From Gammaproteobacteria bacterium (GTDB taxonomy: Bacteria > Pseudomonadota > Gammaproteobacteria > Competibacterales > Competibacteraceae), in NCBI GenBank assembly GCA_024235095.1, contig JACKNC010000003.1, forward strand, positions 124,001 through 188,000: DNA of 64,000 nucleotides. Direction: 5' to 3'. A program made the position numbers and the translations under genes. Shown here piece after piece: positions 7,747 through 16,545 of the stretch; position 1 is the stretch's first letter; every line of letters begins with the position of its first letter. Below the pieces are notes generated by a model. It was not told where the DNA came from. It made no database searches and saw only the letters and a program-made list of their open reading frames with translations.

Positions 7747-10700
7747 TTAGCAGGTTGAGTTGAACGAGGCTTGCTCGAACGGATTGCCAACGGAATCGGT
7801 GTGGTTGACAGCTAGGGCGGGATGCTCAGCGGTGGGCCGATCAAGATAATAGCCTTGGGCAAGGTCAACGCCCAGGTCCCGCAACATGTCAAAAGTGGCG
7901 GCGTCCTCGACGCATTCCGCCACCGTGGTTTTTCGCAGACCGCGCGCCACTTCCACCATAGCCCGGATGAATACTTGATTGTCGTGGTTGTTGGGCAGAT
8001 CGCGGACGAACAGGCCGTCTATTTTCAAAACTTTGACATTCAAATACTTCATATATGCGAAAGTGGAAAACCCGCTGCCGAAGTCGTCCAGACAGACGCC
8101 GCATCCTAGCTGTTGAATGGCCTCGATAAAACGTTGCGCATCCTGGACGTCGGAAACGGCGGCGGTTTCGGTGAGTTCAATGAATAGCCGCTGCGAATTC
8201 ACATTATGCTCTGTGAGCAGGCGCTGGATAAACTGGGGCAAGGCCGGATCGTCAAAGGTGCGGCCCGAAATATTGACGGCGAGCGGCGGCAAGTCAGGGC
8301 GCTGGCCCAGCAGAGCAATGCTCTGCTTTAGCATCCAGCGGTCGATGTCGAGCACCTGACCGCTTTTTTCCGCCAGGCGAATGAACTGACCGGGCAGAAT
8401 GGGATGATCGGGGTCATCCGGATTATGCATCCGGATCAGCACTTCCAAGTGGCTGAGGATATTGTTTTTAGTATGATAAACACCCTGGAAGTGCAGCTCG
8501 AACAATCTGTCTTCCAATGCCTGGGCGATCCGGCTATTCCAGTTCAGGCGCCGCATTATCGCCTCGGTCGAGTCGCGGCTAGGGTCGTACAACGCCCAGG
8601 AGTTCTTACCCTGATTTTTCGCTTGATACATCGCCGTATCGGCGTGGGCCACCAGTTCTTCCACGTTCTCGCCGTGCTCGGGGAAGAGGGCAATCCCCAC
8701 GCTGGCCGTCAGGCGCAGGTTGGTCCCGCGGAAACGAAACGGTATCGCGGAGATCATATCCACGATGCGCGTGGGCAATGCGCCAACCTCATGTCCAGTT
8801 CCGACGTTGCTGAGAATGGCGAACTCGTCGCCGCCAAGCCGCGCGAAGATTTCCGTGGCGCGCACCTGGGTGGTGATTTCACCGGCTGTGCGCACCAGCG
8901 CCATATCACCGGCTCGATGGCCGAAAGTGTCGTTGATAGCCTTGAATTCATCCAGATCGAAGTAGATCACCGCGAACTGATCGCCCGTTCGCAATGCGGT
9001 GGCGATTTTCTGTTCCAGATGTTTTTGGAAACTGTGCCGGTTACACAGACCGGTTAGCGGGTCGCGCTCGGCCAGATATAGCAGTTGCTGGGCGGTCTGG
9101 CGTTCGTGGGTGATATCCTCGTAAAGCCACAGTCGTCCCAATAAGCGGTCTTCGCTGTCCATGACTGGATACGACATTTGAGTGAGAGTGCGCCCATCGT
9201 AGAGATCGATTTCGCAGCGCTCGCTGATTGCATGAGTGTCCAGCACCTGAAGCACGTAGCGCGAGGCGTGGTCTGGCCGCGCGAAGCGGTGAGTGGAATG
9301 TTCCAGGATCTCTCGCAGCGGATGCCCGACCAAATCCAGGGTTTCGTCGATGGCCCACATCCTCAGGAAGGCCGGGTTGAGATATTCCGCCCGTTGTTGA
9401 TTGTCTTCGAACAAAATGCCAACGTTCATCGCCGCCAGCAAAGCCCGTAACCGGCCCTGTTCGCGCTTGGTCACCGCCAGCAATTCCCGCTGCCGCTGCT
9501 CGGCGATCCGCAGTTCCTCAACGGTTTTCGCCAGCAAGGTTTCGGCTTGCTTGCGCTGAGTGATGTCGGTATTGGTCCCGATGATCCGTAGTGGTTCGCC
9601 TTGATCGTTCCACTGGACAATGCTGCCGAGGGAAAGGATCCAAATCCAGTCGCCGGTCTTGGCGCGCTGGCGAAATTCCGTCCGGTAGTCGGGAGTTTCC
9701 CCGGCGACATAACGCTGATAAGTCTCGGCCACCGGCTGGCGATCGTCCGGGTGCAGCCGCTCGATCCATGCCGCGCGCGTCTCATGGAACTCTTTGGGTT
9801 CATAACCGAGCATTCGGGCGTACTCGGGGCTAACGACGGCCACGCCGGTCCGCACGTCCAGATCGTAAAGACCTTGGTTGGCCCCCTCCAGCGCCAGCCG
9901 TAAACGTTCCTCGTTTTCGCGCAACGCGGTTTCGGCTCGCTTGCGTTCGCCGATTTCCTGCTCGAGTGTCGCGTTAGCCGCGGCCAGCGCCTGATTGCGC
10001 TCGACCTCGATCTCGGCCTGGCGGTGTAATTGCCGATGAGCGTTGCCCAGCTGTTCCAGCATCCGGTTGAAAACGCGCCCAAGTTGCTCGACTTCGAGCG
10101 CTCCGCGGAAAGTGAATCGGTGTTCCAGCGAGCCGCTCCTAATGATCGACTGGGCGACGGATTCCAACTCGCGCAGAGGCCGGGTCAGATAATGAGCGCC
10201 CGCCCGGGCGAGAGGAAAAACCGTCAACACCATGCCGATCCCGATGACGGCATAGAGCAGAAGCAGTCGGTTCAAAGATCTGGCCAGGGCGCTTCGATCG
10301 GTCGACACTTCCACAGCAATCCACAGGGGTTGCAGCTTAGTCGGCAGAGTAAGCATTTCCGTATGCGCCAGACGGTCGGGACCCTGAAGAGCGCCGGATA
10401 GCGCTACGGTCGGCGACGCGGCCACCCCTGGCTTCGGGTAGACCAGCCGCATGGTGGTGCGCTCATCGCCTGGACCTGGTAGGGTGGATTGGATGTTGGC
10501 GAGCATGACCTTGTAGAGCAAGGCTCCCTCGGGGGAGAGCGTGCGGGAATAAAAGATCGGTTCGGCCACGAGCAAATAATCGCCCGCAGCGTCGGTCCCG
10601 ATCGCTGCATAAGGCTTGCCGGTCTCCAGCACCCGGCCCCGCCAGTCGTGGGCTTCGAGGGACAATTCGCGGTTTCCGGCGACGGGCTGGCCCTCGAAAT

Positions 10701-11091
10701 CCGTCATCAGCAGGGTCACGGGCACGTCATTGACGCGGGAAAAGTCCTTGAGGAAGGGCGTCAGCGCGGTTTGGCGCGTCAGGCTGTCCATCAGCGAGTT
10801 CAGGATCAGTGCGTTTTCGGGCAGTGTTCCCAGGGTAGATGTGATGGAGTGCAAGGTGTTGCCAACCTGCTGAGCATACAAGATAGCCTGATTCTCCAGG
10901 GCGGTGTTCTGGTTGTCGATCAATTGCTTCCGGGTGACGGTATAGGATAGGCCGCCAACCGTCAGGATGAAGCTAAGCGTCAGGACCGTCGCCGCGAGCG
11001 CGATGCGTGTGGATAAGCGGATCCTGGAAAGCACGGATCCGCTATCAGCGCCGGAAGGAGAAGCCGACTCCCCTGGGTTGGCAGCGCACAT
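7747..11091 (-). CDS. CACHE/HAMP/PAS sensor with GGDEF and EAL domains
   Basis: An 1114-residue membrane protein for cyclic-di-GMP turnover. In order: TM helix (about 28-52), a periplasmic dCACHE-like sensor (to about 275), a second TM (about 280-300), HAMP (about 300-355), a coiled coil, two PAS/PAC domains (about 395-515 and 550-660), GGDEF (about 680-840) and EAL (about 860-1100). The cyclase signature RLGGDEFAIL is intact, but the inhibitory I-site is RATE rather than RxxD. The EAL core reads LEVLIRM, NISG, ELTET, LDDFGSGFS and KIDG, so phosphodiesterase activity is plausible. The gene starts 3 bp after the stop of a periplasmic binding protein gene, which suggests that protein supplies the ligand signal. 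Confidence 0.95.
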   Translation of the reverse strand: MCAANPGESASPSGADSGSVLSRIRLSTRIALAATVLTLSFILTVGGLSYTVTRKQLIDNQNTALENQAILYAQQVGNTLHSITSTLGTLPENALILNSLMDSLTRQTALTPFLKDFSRVNDVPVTLLMTDFEGQPVAGNRELSLEAHDWRGRVLETGKPYAAIGTDAAGDYLLVAEPIFYSRTLSPEGALLYKVMLANIQSTLPGPGDERTTMRLVYPKPGVAASPTVALSGALQGPDRLAHTEMLTLPTKLQPLWIAVEVSTDRSALARSLNRLLLLYAVIGIGMVLTVFPLARAGAHYLTRPLRELESVAQSIIRSGSLEHRFTFRGALEVEQLGRVFNRMLEQLGNAHRQLHRQAEIEVERNQALAAANATLEQEIGERKRAETALRENEERLRLALEGANQGLYDLDVRTGVAVVSPEYARMLGYEPKEFHETRAAWIERLHPDDRQPVAETYQRYVAGETPDYRTEFRQRAKTGDWIWILSLGSIVQWNDQGEPLRIIGTNTDITQRKQAETLLAKTVEELRIAEQRQRELLAVTKREQGRLRALLAAMNVGILFEDNQQRAEYLNPAFLRMWAIDETLDLVGHPLREILEHSTHRFARPDHASRYVLQVLDTHAISERCEIDLYDGRTLTQMSYPVMDSEDRLLGRLWLYEDITHERQTAQQLLYLAERDPLTGLCNRHSFQKHLEQKIATALRTGDQFAVIYFDLDEFKAINDTFGHRAGDMALVRTAGEITTQVRATEIFARLGGDEFAILSNVGTGHEVGALPTRIVDMISAIPFRFRGTNLRLTASVGIALFPEHGENVEELVAHADTAMYQAKNQGKNSWALYDPSRDSTEAIMRRLNWNSRIAQALEDRLFELHFQGVYHTKNNILSHLEVLIRMHNPDDPDHPILPGQFIRLAEKSGQVLDIDRWMLKQSIALLGQRPDLPPLAVNISGRTFDDPALPQFIQRLLTEHNVNSQRLFIELTETAAVSDVQDAQRFIEAIQQLGCGVCLDDFGSGFSTFAYMKYLNVKVLKIDGLFVRDLPNNHDNQVFIRAMVEVARGLRKTTVAECVEDAATFDMLRDLGVDLAQGYYLDRPTAEHPALAVNHTDSVGNPFEQASFNSTC

Positions 11092-11094
11092 GAT

Positions 11095-12279
11095 TCAATC
11101 TCCCGGCGACACGGGCACAATAGCGCCATTGAGGCGGTAGGTCGCCATGAACACATCTTCGGCGCCGAGCGCGTCGTGGTTGTCCGGAGTAAAGGGCTGC
11201 TCGAAATACTTGACCAGCCCACGGTATTGGGTCACTCGCTCCAGGGCGTCGCGCACCGCTTGCCGGTCCGTAGTTCCGGCCAGGTCGATGGCGCGCGCCG
11301 CCAGATGGGTTAAATCGTAGGCGTGGCCGACCCCGACGGGCGATTCGATCTGTTCGATGCGAGACAGGCCGAACAGCCGGTCGCTCACCGCCAGCACCCG
11401 TTGCGCCATCTCCGGTTCCGCCTTGTAGAAGCTGAAGGTCTGCACCACTGAGAAATCCAGCTTGGCCAGATCTTCTCCCACCAGATTGACAAAATTCCCA
11501 CCCGTGACTCCCCAGTGACTGACGATCGGCAGTCGCTGTTCCGGAGGCAAGGCGGCCATCTCGCGGCAGAGAATCACCGCCTCGCTGTCGTTGGCCACGA
11601 ACACGATGGCTTGCGCCCCGCTCGAACGCAGCGCCTGGTACTTGTCAATCATGGTCTGGTCGCCCCACTGATACCACTCGATTCCCACCATGTGCGGTTC
11701 GGGCGTCTCAAGGAAGTATTTTTTGGCGGAAACCAAGTTGCTTCTGCCCCAGGAGGTGTTGGGCAGGAGCAGGCCAACTCGCTCGGCGCCTTTGCTGAGC
11801 GTATGCTTCAGCATCGCCGGCATCGCCAGTCCATCCCGCAACGAAAGGCGAAACATATAATTGGGCTTTCTGCCGTTGCGCGTGATGGCGTCCGCCGCCG
11901 CCCACGGGTCGAGAACGATCATTTTCAGTTCATGCGCCAGATCGACATACTCCAGCACGACCGGACTGAAGCGGCCGACGAACATCGCCACCAGGTCAGG
12001 CATCTTGGCGAATTCCTTCAGGTTTTTCACGCCGCGCGCCGTAACCGCGCGGTTGTCCTTGGAGATGAGCCGCAAGGGGCGGCCACCCAAGACGCCGCCC
12101 GCACGGTTAATTTCGTCGATGGCGATTAGAATGCCGCGCTCGATGGCTTGAGCAGAGGTGCTCTGCTCGACGCCGAATTCGCCGTCGAACCCTAAGTAAA
12201 TCGGCTTGACTTCTTCGGCGCACAGGGTTGATGAAAGGAGGAGAACCATGTAGAAGAACAATGTTTGGAAACGAAACAT
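11095..12279 (-). CDS. Periplasmic ligand-binding protein (LivK/type 1 fold)
   Basis: The ATG at 12277-12279 gives MFRFQTLFFYMVLLLSSTLCAEE, a clear Sec signal peptide; the frame also extends upstream without sense. The mature part has the type 1 periplasmic-binding fold of branched-chain amino acid or amide receptors: YLGFDGEFGVEQSTSAQAIERGILIAIDEINRAGGVLGGRPL, then AMFVGRFSPVVLEYV, AERVGLLLPNTSWGRSN and a C-terminal DLTHLAARAIDLAG helix. No permease or ATPase genes are nearby; the only partner is the downstream GGDEF-EAL sensor, 3 bp away. It may therefore act as a signalling receptor rather than in uptake. Confidence 0.88.
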   Translation of the reverse strand: MFRFQTLFFYMVLLLSSTLCAEEVKPIYLGFDGEFGVEQSTSAQAIERGILIAIDEINRAGGVLGGRPLRLISKDNRAVTARGVKNLKEFAKMPDLVAMFVGRFSPVVLEYVDLAHELKMIVLDPWAAADAITRNGRKPNYMFRLSLRDGLAMPAMLKHTLSKGAERVGLLLPNTSWGRSNLVSAKKYFLETPEPHMVGIEWYQWGDQTMIDKYQALRSSGAQAIVFVANDSEAVILCREMAALPPEQRLPIVSHWGVTGGNFVNLVGEDLAKLDFSVVQTFSFYKAEPEMAQRVLAVSDRLFGLSRIEQIESPVGVGHAYDLTHLAARAIDLAGTTDRQAVRDALERVTQYRGLVKYFEQPFTPDNHDALGAEDVFMATYRLNGAIVPVSPGD

Positions 12280-12504
12280 AAGCGGCCCTCGAGCTGAGAG
12301 AACAAACGGGATGTGTAACTCAATATGGTCAACATGCGGAGTTATCAACAGTCATTTCAATCGGTCTTGACATCCCCGATGCTGAGAGTAGGGAACTACC
12401 GTATATTCATGCTGTTCATGATAATCTAACTTGAAATCATGCGAGTATTCTTTGGTTTCCATGATAAGTTTAAGAAAAACTAAGGAAACATTTTATTAAT
12501 TAAT

Positions 12505-13302
12505 ATGAGGATATCTAAAAATAGTTCGACTGTAAATTCTCAGTATTGGAAAGTTAAGTATGAGATGCCGTGGTCTTGTTATACGTCGAGCCTTCGCCGG
12601 TTACTGACCGAAGACACTATTGTCATTCTCAGCCTGGCGGTCGATGCGATCTCCATCGGGGAGTGGAAGGAACTGTATGGGACGCTGAATTCTGTGGAAT
12701 ACGACCGCGTCCAATCCTTTCACTTCGATTTAGACCGGCGAGCCTACACAGCCGCGCACGCCCTACTCCGCCATTCGTTAAGCGCGGTGATTCAAGCCGA
12801 CCCCGCTGACTGGCGTTTCGCCACGGGCGCGTTCGGCAAACCGCATCTTGCTGATCCGCCGCCAGGCTGCGACTTACGTTTTAATCTTTCGCATTCCAGA
12901 AGCCGCGTTGCGGTCGCTTTGGCGCTGGGCGCTGAAGTCGGCGTGGACGTGGAGGCTCTCGACCGCGCGACCCCGCTTGATCCGGGAATCGCTGACGCCT
13001 GTTTTGCCCCGGATGAAGCTGTGGCGCTGCGCGCTATCGAGACTGAAACCCTTCGGCGCGAGCGATTTCTGCGGCTATGGACGCTCAAGGAAGCGTGTAT
13101 CAAGGCAACTGGTCACGGTTTGTCACAGCCCCTTAATGCATTCAGTATCGATCCTGACCGGTTGTGGATCAGCTCACCGTCCCTTCAAATCGACCGCTGG
13201 CGTCTTGCTCAGTGGTGCATCGGAGCGCATCAGTTAGCGGTAGCGGTTGTTTGGCCGCATTTAACGCCGCCATGCTTCATTCACCAGATTCTCGCAAAAT
13301 AA
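12505..13302 (+). CDS. Sfp-type 4'-phosphopantetheinyl transferase
   Basis: Transfers phosphopantetheine from CoA to carrier proteins. Conserved signatures are present: KPHLAD and LRFNLSHSRSRVAVAL (the substrate loop), EVGVDVEALDR (Mg-binding Asp/Glu) and FLRLWTLKEACIKATGHGL (P3 motif with the WxxKE core). The length of 265 residues is slightly long. The true start may be the ATG near 12562 (MPWSCYTSS), because the first ~20 residues have no counterpart in the family and the upstream ribosome-binding site is weak. It is the only PPTase in the window and would activate the ACP and PCP domains of the two synthases. It converges with the acyltransferase gene. Confidence 0.93.
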   Translation: MRISKNSSTVNSQYWKVKYEMPWSCYTSSLRRLLTEDTIVILSLAVDAISIGEWKELYGTLNSVEYDRVQSFHFDLDRRAYTAAHALLRHSLSAVIQADPADWRFATGAFGKPHLADPPPGCDLRFNLSHSRSRVAVALALGAEVGVDVEALDRATPLDPGIADACFAPDEAVALRAIETETLRRERFLRLWTLKEACIKATGHGLSQPLNAFSIDPDRLWISSPSLQIDRWRLAQWCIGAHQLAVAVVWPHLTPPCFIHQILAK

Positions 13303-13341
13303 CCACTGACGCTCCGTAAGCTTTTAGCGTAGGCATTCACC

Positions 13342-13434
13342 TCCCCCCTTTGAAAAAGGGGGGTCGGGGGGGGATTGCGCACGGGCGCTGGGGCCAGAAT
13401 CCCCCCTAGCCCCCCTTTGCCAAAGGGGGGAACT
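13342..13434. repeat. Paired palindromic G/C-run repeat elements
   Basis: Two copies in opposite orientation of a short repeat of the form CCCCCCTTTnnAAAGGGGGG followed by TnnGGGGGGGA (13342-13375 and 13398-13434). The whole can fold into a strong hairpin in the gap between convergent genes and may terminate both. The same element recurs at about 22889-22981, 24287-24322, 25400-25436 and 30481-30516, three of those inside coding sequence. Confidence 0.8.
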
Positions 13435-13466
13435 GAACGGTTACCTTTTAGCAAGTCCTTCAGTAT

Positions 13467-14738
13467 TCAGGATTCCGCCACGGCATGGCGTAATCGCTCT
13501 ATCGCGCGCCTGCTCAGCAATCCAGCTTCATCTGCCCGGCTCCAGGCAGCCGGCCAAGTGAACAGCCAGGTCAACCGGCCAGCAACCGTCACGGTTGAAA
13601 TCACTGGCCCCCCGACCATCACTGTACCAGCGCTGATGGCTGACTGGAGCTGTAACGGGCCGTAATGCGGCTCCAGGGAAATCAGTCCGGGATTGGTCAG
13701 AGTCGCCACCAACTCCGGGCCGGTTTCCAATCGCCCGCCGGGCGCCAGCGCGCGAATCGTTTCCAGGGTCCGGTCAAAAGGTTCACCGCTTTGCATCGCG
13801 GCGGTGATCTGATGGCGCACGTTCCGCGCTAATGCCCAGAAGTCGGCGTCCGGCGTGATTCGATGCCAGGTCAGCAGCCGGGACAGGCATAAGCCCACCT
13901 CATCGCCAAAAGGCGGCGCGACGCTTTGACGCAAACTGACGCTGTGCGTGCAGGCAACCTCCGTCGGTTCATCAACCAGCGTCAGCAAAACCGTGGCGCT
14001 CAACGCCCCATGCACCGTCGTTTGTTCCGCGCGACAACGGGCGATCAGTTTAGCCGTGGTCTCCGGTGCCAGCGCATCGGCGATCACCCGAGTTTCGCCC
14101 ACGAACGGCAACCGCTCAGCAAGGTCGTCCCAGTCAATGGCGGCCAATCGCTCACCGGTCTGACGACTCCACCAGCCATCTCGCAGCGTCGCGCTATCGG
14201 CAGCGCCGAATGCCTCTGCTGGAATCAGTTCCTCAAACGCGGGCATGGGCAGGCGCGGCGCGATTTCGTCACCCGCCAACAGGGTCAGGAGATCGCGCAA
14301 CAGAATGAAAACGCCCAGAGCGTCGGCGGCGGCGTGGCTGACACACAGGATTAGATCCACGGCGTCAGCGCCCCGCAAGAGAGTCAATCGCAGCAATGGC
14401 CCCTCAGCCACCGGCAAACGGCGATTGAGTTCCTGTTCCAATACCCGTCGCCAATGGTCATCGTCAGTCCGCGTCTGGATTTCGAGAAGCGTCGAGGGTA
14501 TTGGAGCGGTAATAAATCGGGGCCTTCCGTGAGTTTCAATCCGCAGGGCCAGGAGAGGATGAGCGGATTGTAAGCGGGCTGCCGCATGATGCAGCGCGGC
14601 GGCCTCCAAGCATCCGGTCATTCGCGCCGCCACGACCACGTTAAAGGGGGTGCGCCGGTCGAATAACCAGAGTTTTAATTCTTCTGGACCTAACAGTCTT
14701 TTCATCGAATTTTTCAGAACGGGAAGGGCTTTATTCAC
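13467..14738 (-). CDS. Condensation-fold acyltransferase (PapA-like)
   Basis: A 423-residue protein of the CoA-dependent acyltransferase/NRPS condensation superfamily, but free-standing. The catalytic motif is LCVSHAAADALG (HxxxD, about residues 130-141), with N-terminal sequence PEELKLWLFDRR and later HSVSLRQSVAPPFGDEVGLCLSRLL. Mycobacterial PapA5 enzymes of this type esterify a finished polyketide. Here it lies downstream of the megasynthase and kinase genes on the same strand, so it may acylate or release the product. An alternative start is the ATG at 14703-14705 (MKRLLGPEEL). Confidence 0.8.
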   Translation of the reverse strand: MNKALPVLKNSMKRLLGPEELKLWLFDRRTPFNVVVAARMTGCLEAAALHHAAARLQSAHPLLALRIETHGRPRFITAPIPSTLLEIQTRTDDDHWRRVLEQELNRRLPVAEGPLLRLTLLRGADAVDLILCVSHAAADALGVFILLRDLLTLLAGDEIAPRLPMPAFEELIPAEAFGAADSATLRDGWWSRQTGERLAAIDWDDLAERLPFVGETRVIADALAPETTAKLIARCRAEQTTVHGALSATVLLTLVDEPTEVACTHSVSLRQSVAPPFGDEVGLCLSRLLTWHRITPDADFWALARNVRHQITAAMQSGEPFDRTLETIRALAPGGRLETGPELVATLTNPGLISLEPHYGPLQLQSAISAGTVMVGGPVISTVTVAGRLTWLFTWPAAWSRADEAGLLSRRAIERLRHAVAES

Positions 14739-14766
14739 CCGATCTTAATAAAACCACTACCGATGC

Positions 14767-16545
14767 TCAGTAAGGTTTAGTTAATGTCTTAATAATCTTG
14801 CGCAGATAGCCGATAATCACCACCGCAAAAAACAGCATGATAATCCAATCATCATAGTTAAAGACATTGCGGAATCCTTCGGCGAAATTGTTCAGTAACG
14901 GATAGGTGGTAATCAACTTATCCGAATGGTAAAGATAAAGAAAAGTGTAAAGGCCAAACAAACTTACTAAAACCAGCACCATTCGCACCATGCTAAACAC
15001 TGCCGTACCGAAATGGGCCAATCGTTCGGATTTATTGATCAATGCGGTCATATTAATCGCCTGCCAGCGCAGCATTGGGCTAATGACGTTGTCATATTCC
15101 TCAATGGTGGTCGATAAGTTCTTAATGCCGCGCATCATATTTGGAATTATTTTGCGAATGTTGCTGCGTCGTTCCGCAGCTTCGCGGAAATAAATCTGGA
15201 ACAGCCGCATGTGATTCGCCTTGGGCATCAGAAAGCTTAAGGAAGCATCCAGCGTTGACCACGTTCGGCTGATGCGCATAAAAGCCCAGGTGAGCTGTAC
15301 CTGATATTTGAACATGATGCGTCCGGAGTCGCTGCCCGCTGACGCGAGAGACCGTTCATGATAATCCAGCCCATGCAGATGCGTTCGCCCTTCCCAATAG
15401 CGGTAGGAACGCACCAGTTCAGCGCGTAATGCGTTTAATTGCGACGCCGCGGGCGGATTGATAGCCAGGCGCAGGGTGTAATCCGCGGCCTTCACATAAT
15501 CATTTTCAGCCAGTGCGCGGAGACTGGAAACATAATTGCTGAGAAAGCTTTTTTCAGATCGGCCAATCGTGCCAAAATCAATCAGCGCAAATCGGCTGTC
15601 GCGCAGCAATAAAATATTGCCCGGATGAATGTCGGCATGGAACAAATTATCTTCGAACAATTGGCGCATGGCGGTCAGAAACAACCGGCGTCCGACCTTG
15701 CGCGGATTCACTTCGTTTGCATGGCACCAGCGGATCAAGCGTTGCGGATTGATTTGTCCGATGTGGATAAAATCCGACATTAGTACGCCCGCTACATACT
15801 CGGTGACCAATACCCGGCTTGTTGAATAATCAAGAAAAACCCGGGGAGCATAAATATCATGCCCGCGCAAAACCTTACGCATCCGCTGGGTATTGGAGGC
15901 TTCGTAGCGGAGATCCAACTCCTCCTGCACCATCTGCTCCAGTTCCCAGTAGGCGTCACGCCAGCGGATATGCGGCGCGACATTGAAGAATTCGAGCATG
16001 CGGATCAGCCGTCCGATATTCCGCAAATCCCGCATAAAGGAAATGTCGGCGTTCGGTCGGCAAACCTTGACCGCCACCTGGATATGGGGGTCGCGCAGCA
16101 TGGCCAGATGCACCTGGCTGACCGACGCAGCCGCCAGCGGCAACTCCTCGAAGCTTTCAAAAATCAGCCCTAAATCCTCGCCCAGTTCAGCATGAAGCGT
16201 CTCGTAAACCCACCGGGTTGGAAAACCCTGCGCCCGGTATTGCAGTTTTGACAATTCACGGCAGATCGCTTCGGAAAAAATATCGGTGCGCAACGATAAA
16301 AGCTGTCCGAGCTTGATCCATAAACCGCCCAGACTTTCAAACACCCGGCGCAGACGCACCGCCGACGCATCCTTATCATAACGACGAATCAGACGCAGCC
16401 ACCATCTGATCAAGAGGAAATGCGCAAAGCGGCTCAGCACCCGCAGCGAGGCAAAACGCGGTTCCTTCGGCAGTTCGACGATCTCAACCGTTGGGCGCTC
16501 TTCTTTCCAAAGTAGCGGGGTCGGTATCCATTCTTCATCTAACAT
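14767..16545 (-). CDS. UbiB/ABC1/AarF-family atypical kinase, membrane-anchored
   Basis: A 592-residue protein with all hallmarks of the ABC1 family: the KxGQ motif (WIKLGQLLSLRTD, about residue 92), the Ala-rich loop (LAAASVSQVHLA), the VAIK-type Lys (IQVAVKVCRP), the catalytic segment FHADIHPGNILL and the DFG-like LIDFGTIG. Two C-terminal hydrophobic segments (MVRMVLVLVSLFGLYTFLYL and IIMLFFAVVIIGYL) anchor it in the membrane. UbiB acts in ubiquinone biosynthesis, but this copy starts 11 bp inside the megasynthase gene's 3' end, so it is probably co-translated with it. A role in handling a lipophilic polyketide or an ATP-dependent step is inference. Housekeeping ubiB has other neighbours. 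Confidence 0.9.
   Translation of the reverse strand: MLDEEWIPTPLLWKEERPTVEIVELPKEPRFASLRVLSRFAHFLLIRWWLRLIRRYDKDASAVRLRRVFESLGGLWIKLGQLLSLRTDIFSEAICRELSKLQYRAQGFPTRWVYETLHAELGEDLGLIFESFEELPLAAASVSQVHLAMLRDPHIQVAVKVCRPNADISFMRDLRNIGRLIRMLEFFNVAPHIRWRDAYWELEQMVQEELDLRYEASNTQRMRKVLRGHDIYAPRVFLDYSTSRVLVTEYVAGVLMSDFIHIGQINPQRLIRWCHANEVNPRKVGRRLFLTAMRQLFEDNLFHADIHPGNILLLRDSRFALIDFGTIGRSEKSFLSNYVSSLRALAENDYVKAADYTLRLAINPPAASQLNALRAELVRSYRYWEGRTHLHGLDYHERSLASAGSDSGRIMFKYQVQLTWAFMRISRTWSTLDASLSFLMPKANHMRLFQIYFREAAERRSNIRKIIPNMMRGIKNLSTTIEEYDNVISPMLRWQAINMTALINKSERLAHFGTAVFSMVRMVLVLVSLFGLYTFLYLYHSDKLITTYPLLNNFAEGFRNVFNYDDWIIMLFFAVVIIGYLRKIIKTLTKPY

Noticed and set aside
14767..16545. Housekeeping ubiquinone operon
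   Set aside because: No ubiE or ubiJ neighbour; the gene overlaps the megasynthase instead.
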